Source: Streptomyces sp. NBC_00190 (GTDB lineage: Bacteria; Actinomycetota; Actinomycetes; Streptomycetales; Streptomycetaceae). Taken from it: a DNA stretch of 64,000 nucleotides. A model generated the notes under the pieces. That model had not been told where the DNA came from. It was given only the letters and a program-made list of their open reading frames with translations, and made no database searches. Shown here one piece after another: positions 63,001 to 64,000 of the stretch. The number at the start of each line of letters is the position of its first letter. The first letter of the stretch is position 1. The stretch spans positions 7,936,001-8,000,000 of the forward strand of contig NZ_CP108131.1 of assembly GCF_036203305.1 (NCBI RefSeq), read 5' to 3'. Made by a program: the position numbers and the translations under genes.

Positions 63001-64000
63001 ATGGCTGACACCGTGACCGCCCGCGCCCCGGCCGACGGGCGACGGCTGGCCCAGCGAAGGAAGCGCCGCCTCGCGGTCGTCTTCGTACTGCCGGCCCTGC
63101 TGCTGCTCGGCGCGCTGGTCGTCTACCCGGTCCTCTTCTCCCTCGGCCGCAGCTTCTTCGACGCGAGCGGCGACCGCTTCGTCGGAGCCGGCAACTACGC
63201 GGCGATCATCCGCGACCCGGCCACCCTCAAGGCGATCCGCAACAGCACCATCTGGGTCGTCGTCGCTCCCACCCTGCTGACCGGACTCGGGCTGATGCTC
63301 GCCGTGCTCACCGAGAAGGTGCGCTGGGCGACCGCGTTCAAGCTGGTGCTCTTCCTGCCGATGGCCGTGTCGTTCCTCGCCGCGGGCATCATCTTCCGGC
63401 TCGCCTACGAACAGGACCCGGGCCGGGGCGTGCTCAACGCAGCCGTCGTCGGCGTCCACGACACCTTCGACGACGCCGCCGCCTATCCGACCGCCCGTGC
63501 CCGGGAGGGCCAGGGCCTCACGGGCGGGGCGGGCGGCCCGTACAGCACCGAGGAGGCCGTACGTCCCGGCCGTTCGGTCAGCCTCGGCTTCGTCGGGGTG
63601 GCACCCGACGCGATGCCCGTCGGCGCGAAGGCCGCGGCCGCCCCGGCGCCGGGCACGGACGGCATCGGCGGAGTGGTCTACCTCGACTTCGCCCCCGGCG
63701 GTGCCGGCACGCCGGGCAAGGTCGACCCGGGCGAGAAGGGGCTGCCCGGCATGACGGTCGAGGCCGTACGGGACGGCCGGGTGGCAGCGACCGCCACCAG
63801 CGCCGACGACGGGTCGTTCCGCTTCACCGGGCTGGCAGACGGCGAGTACACCGTCAGACTGCCCGCGGCCAACTTCGCGGCCCCCTACCAGGGGGTGAAC
63901 TGGCTCGGTCCGACGCTGGTGACGCCGGCCATCATCGGCGCTTACCTGTGGGTGTGGACCGGCTTCGCGATGGTCCTGATCGGCGCCGGCCTCGCGGCCA
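63001..64000 (+). CDS. Sugar ABC permease with inserted SdrD/Cna-B-like domain, C-terminus outside window
   Basis: The first 333 residues of a MalF-type permease. Three helices are visible (about 24-45, 78-100 and 110-135: AVVFVLPALLLLGALVVYP and so on). The next long segment (about 150-300) is not a membrane domain. It contains GGVVYLDFAPGG...KGLPGMTVEAVRDG...TSADDGSFRFTGLADGEYTVRLP, a SdrD-B/Cna-B-type beta-sandwich placed in an extracytoplasmic loop before the next helix (WLGPTLVTPAIIGAYLW). E. coli MalF has an unrelated large loop at this place. ATG at 63001, 10 bp after the receptor gene stop, with GAGGCGG. Remaining helices and the EAA loop are cut off. Confidence 0.85.
   Translation, partial: MADTVTARAPADGRRLAQRRKRRLAVVFVLPALLLLGALVVYPVLFSLGRSFFDASGDRFVGAGNYAAIIRDPATLKAIRNSTIWVVVAPTLLTGLGLMLAVLTEKVRWATAFKLVLFLPMAVSFLAAGIIFRLAYEQDPGRGVLNAAVVGVHDTFDDAAAYPTARAREGQGLTGGAGGPYSTEEAVRPGRSVSLGFVGVAPDAMPVGAKAAAAPAPGTDGIGGVVYLDFAPGGAGTPGKVDPGEKGLPGMTVEAVRDGRVAATATSADDGSFRFTGLADGEYTVRLPAANFAAPYQGVNWLGPTLVTPAIIGAYLWVWTGFAMVLIGAGLAA

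Overview
High GC in third codon positions, GTG starts, 4-base gene overlaps, mycothiol-dependent enzymes and many secreted or lipobox proteins point to a Streptomyces-type actinomycete chromosome. The window is mostly accessory material: catabolic modules, secreted enzymes, transporters, regulators, one intact insertion sequence and at least four decayed loci. No rRNA, tRNA or CRISPR array was found.

Layout. 1-8 kb: an N-methyl-amine demethylation locus. It holds a sarcosine-type oxidase, a dimethylglycine/sarcosine dehydrogenase-GcvT fusion, an MBL hydrolase and a mycothiol-dependent formaldehyde dehydrogenase on the minus strand, then an IclR regulator divergent from a Rieske ferredoxin and its reductase. 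The oxidative enzymes release one-carbon units; the mycothiol pair would remove formaldehyde. 7.8-14.3 kb: PP2C phosphatase, GPP34 protein, an alpha/beta hydrolase divergent from a TetR gene with two clear operators, an MBL protein and an SRAP protein. 14.4-18.9 kb: secreted GH43, an XRE-membrane-ricin-B protein, an NlpC/P60-like secreted protein, a secreted ricin-B lectin and a ribbon-helix-helix protein with phased TGCA repeats. 19-21.2 kb: decay zone, including a divergent FAD monooxygenase/TetR pair truncated by one deletion. 21.2-23.7 kb: a rifamycin-associated-element-like palindrome, a short glycosyltransferase-derived leader ORF and helR, coding for an RNA polymerase-protecting motor ATPase. 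23.8-27.3 kb: HdeD, VOC, DUF4232 lipoprotein, cupin and LysR genes.

27.4-36.0 kb: an IS630-family element sits exactly in the stop codon of the last gene of a five-gene, fully overlapping minus-strand operon. That operon encodes a PaaK-like ligase, MFS transporter, double GNAT, LuxE-like acyl-protein synthetase and a LuxC-like reductase fused to a second PaaK-like ligase. There is no luxAB. It looks like a carboxylic-acid-to-aldehyde pathway of unknown product and is the best candidate in the window for an undescribed system.

36.4-43.6 kb: a SigJ/ECF41-like sigma factor with a matching promoter upstream of itself, a BtrH/C39-like protein, a broken GT4 gene, an intradiol dioxygenase lipoprotein, an epoxide-hydrolase-fold protein lacking its nucleophile and its base, a WYL regulator and a LysR regulator. 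43.7-54.2 kb: oligopeptide-binding lipoprotein, S33 peptidase, M6-like metalloprotease, a polytopic membrane protein, a GH15-like enzyme and a PIG-L deacetylase. 54.6-58.2 kb: PadR/ABC ATPase/FtsX permease operon. 58.4-64 kb: carbohydrate uptake locus (two binding proteins, a GH13 alpha-glucosidase and a permease with an inserted beta domain, cut by the window edge).
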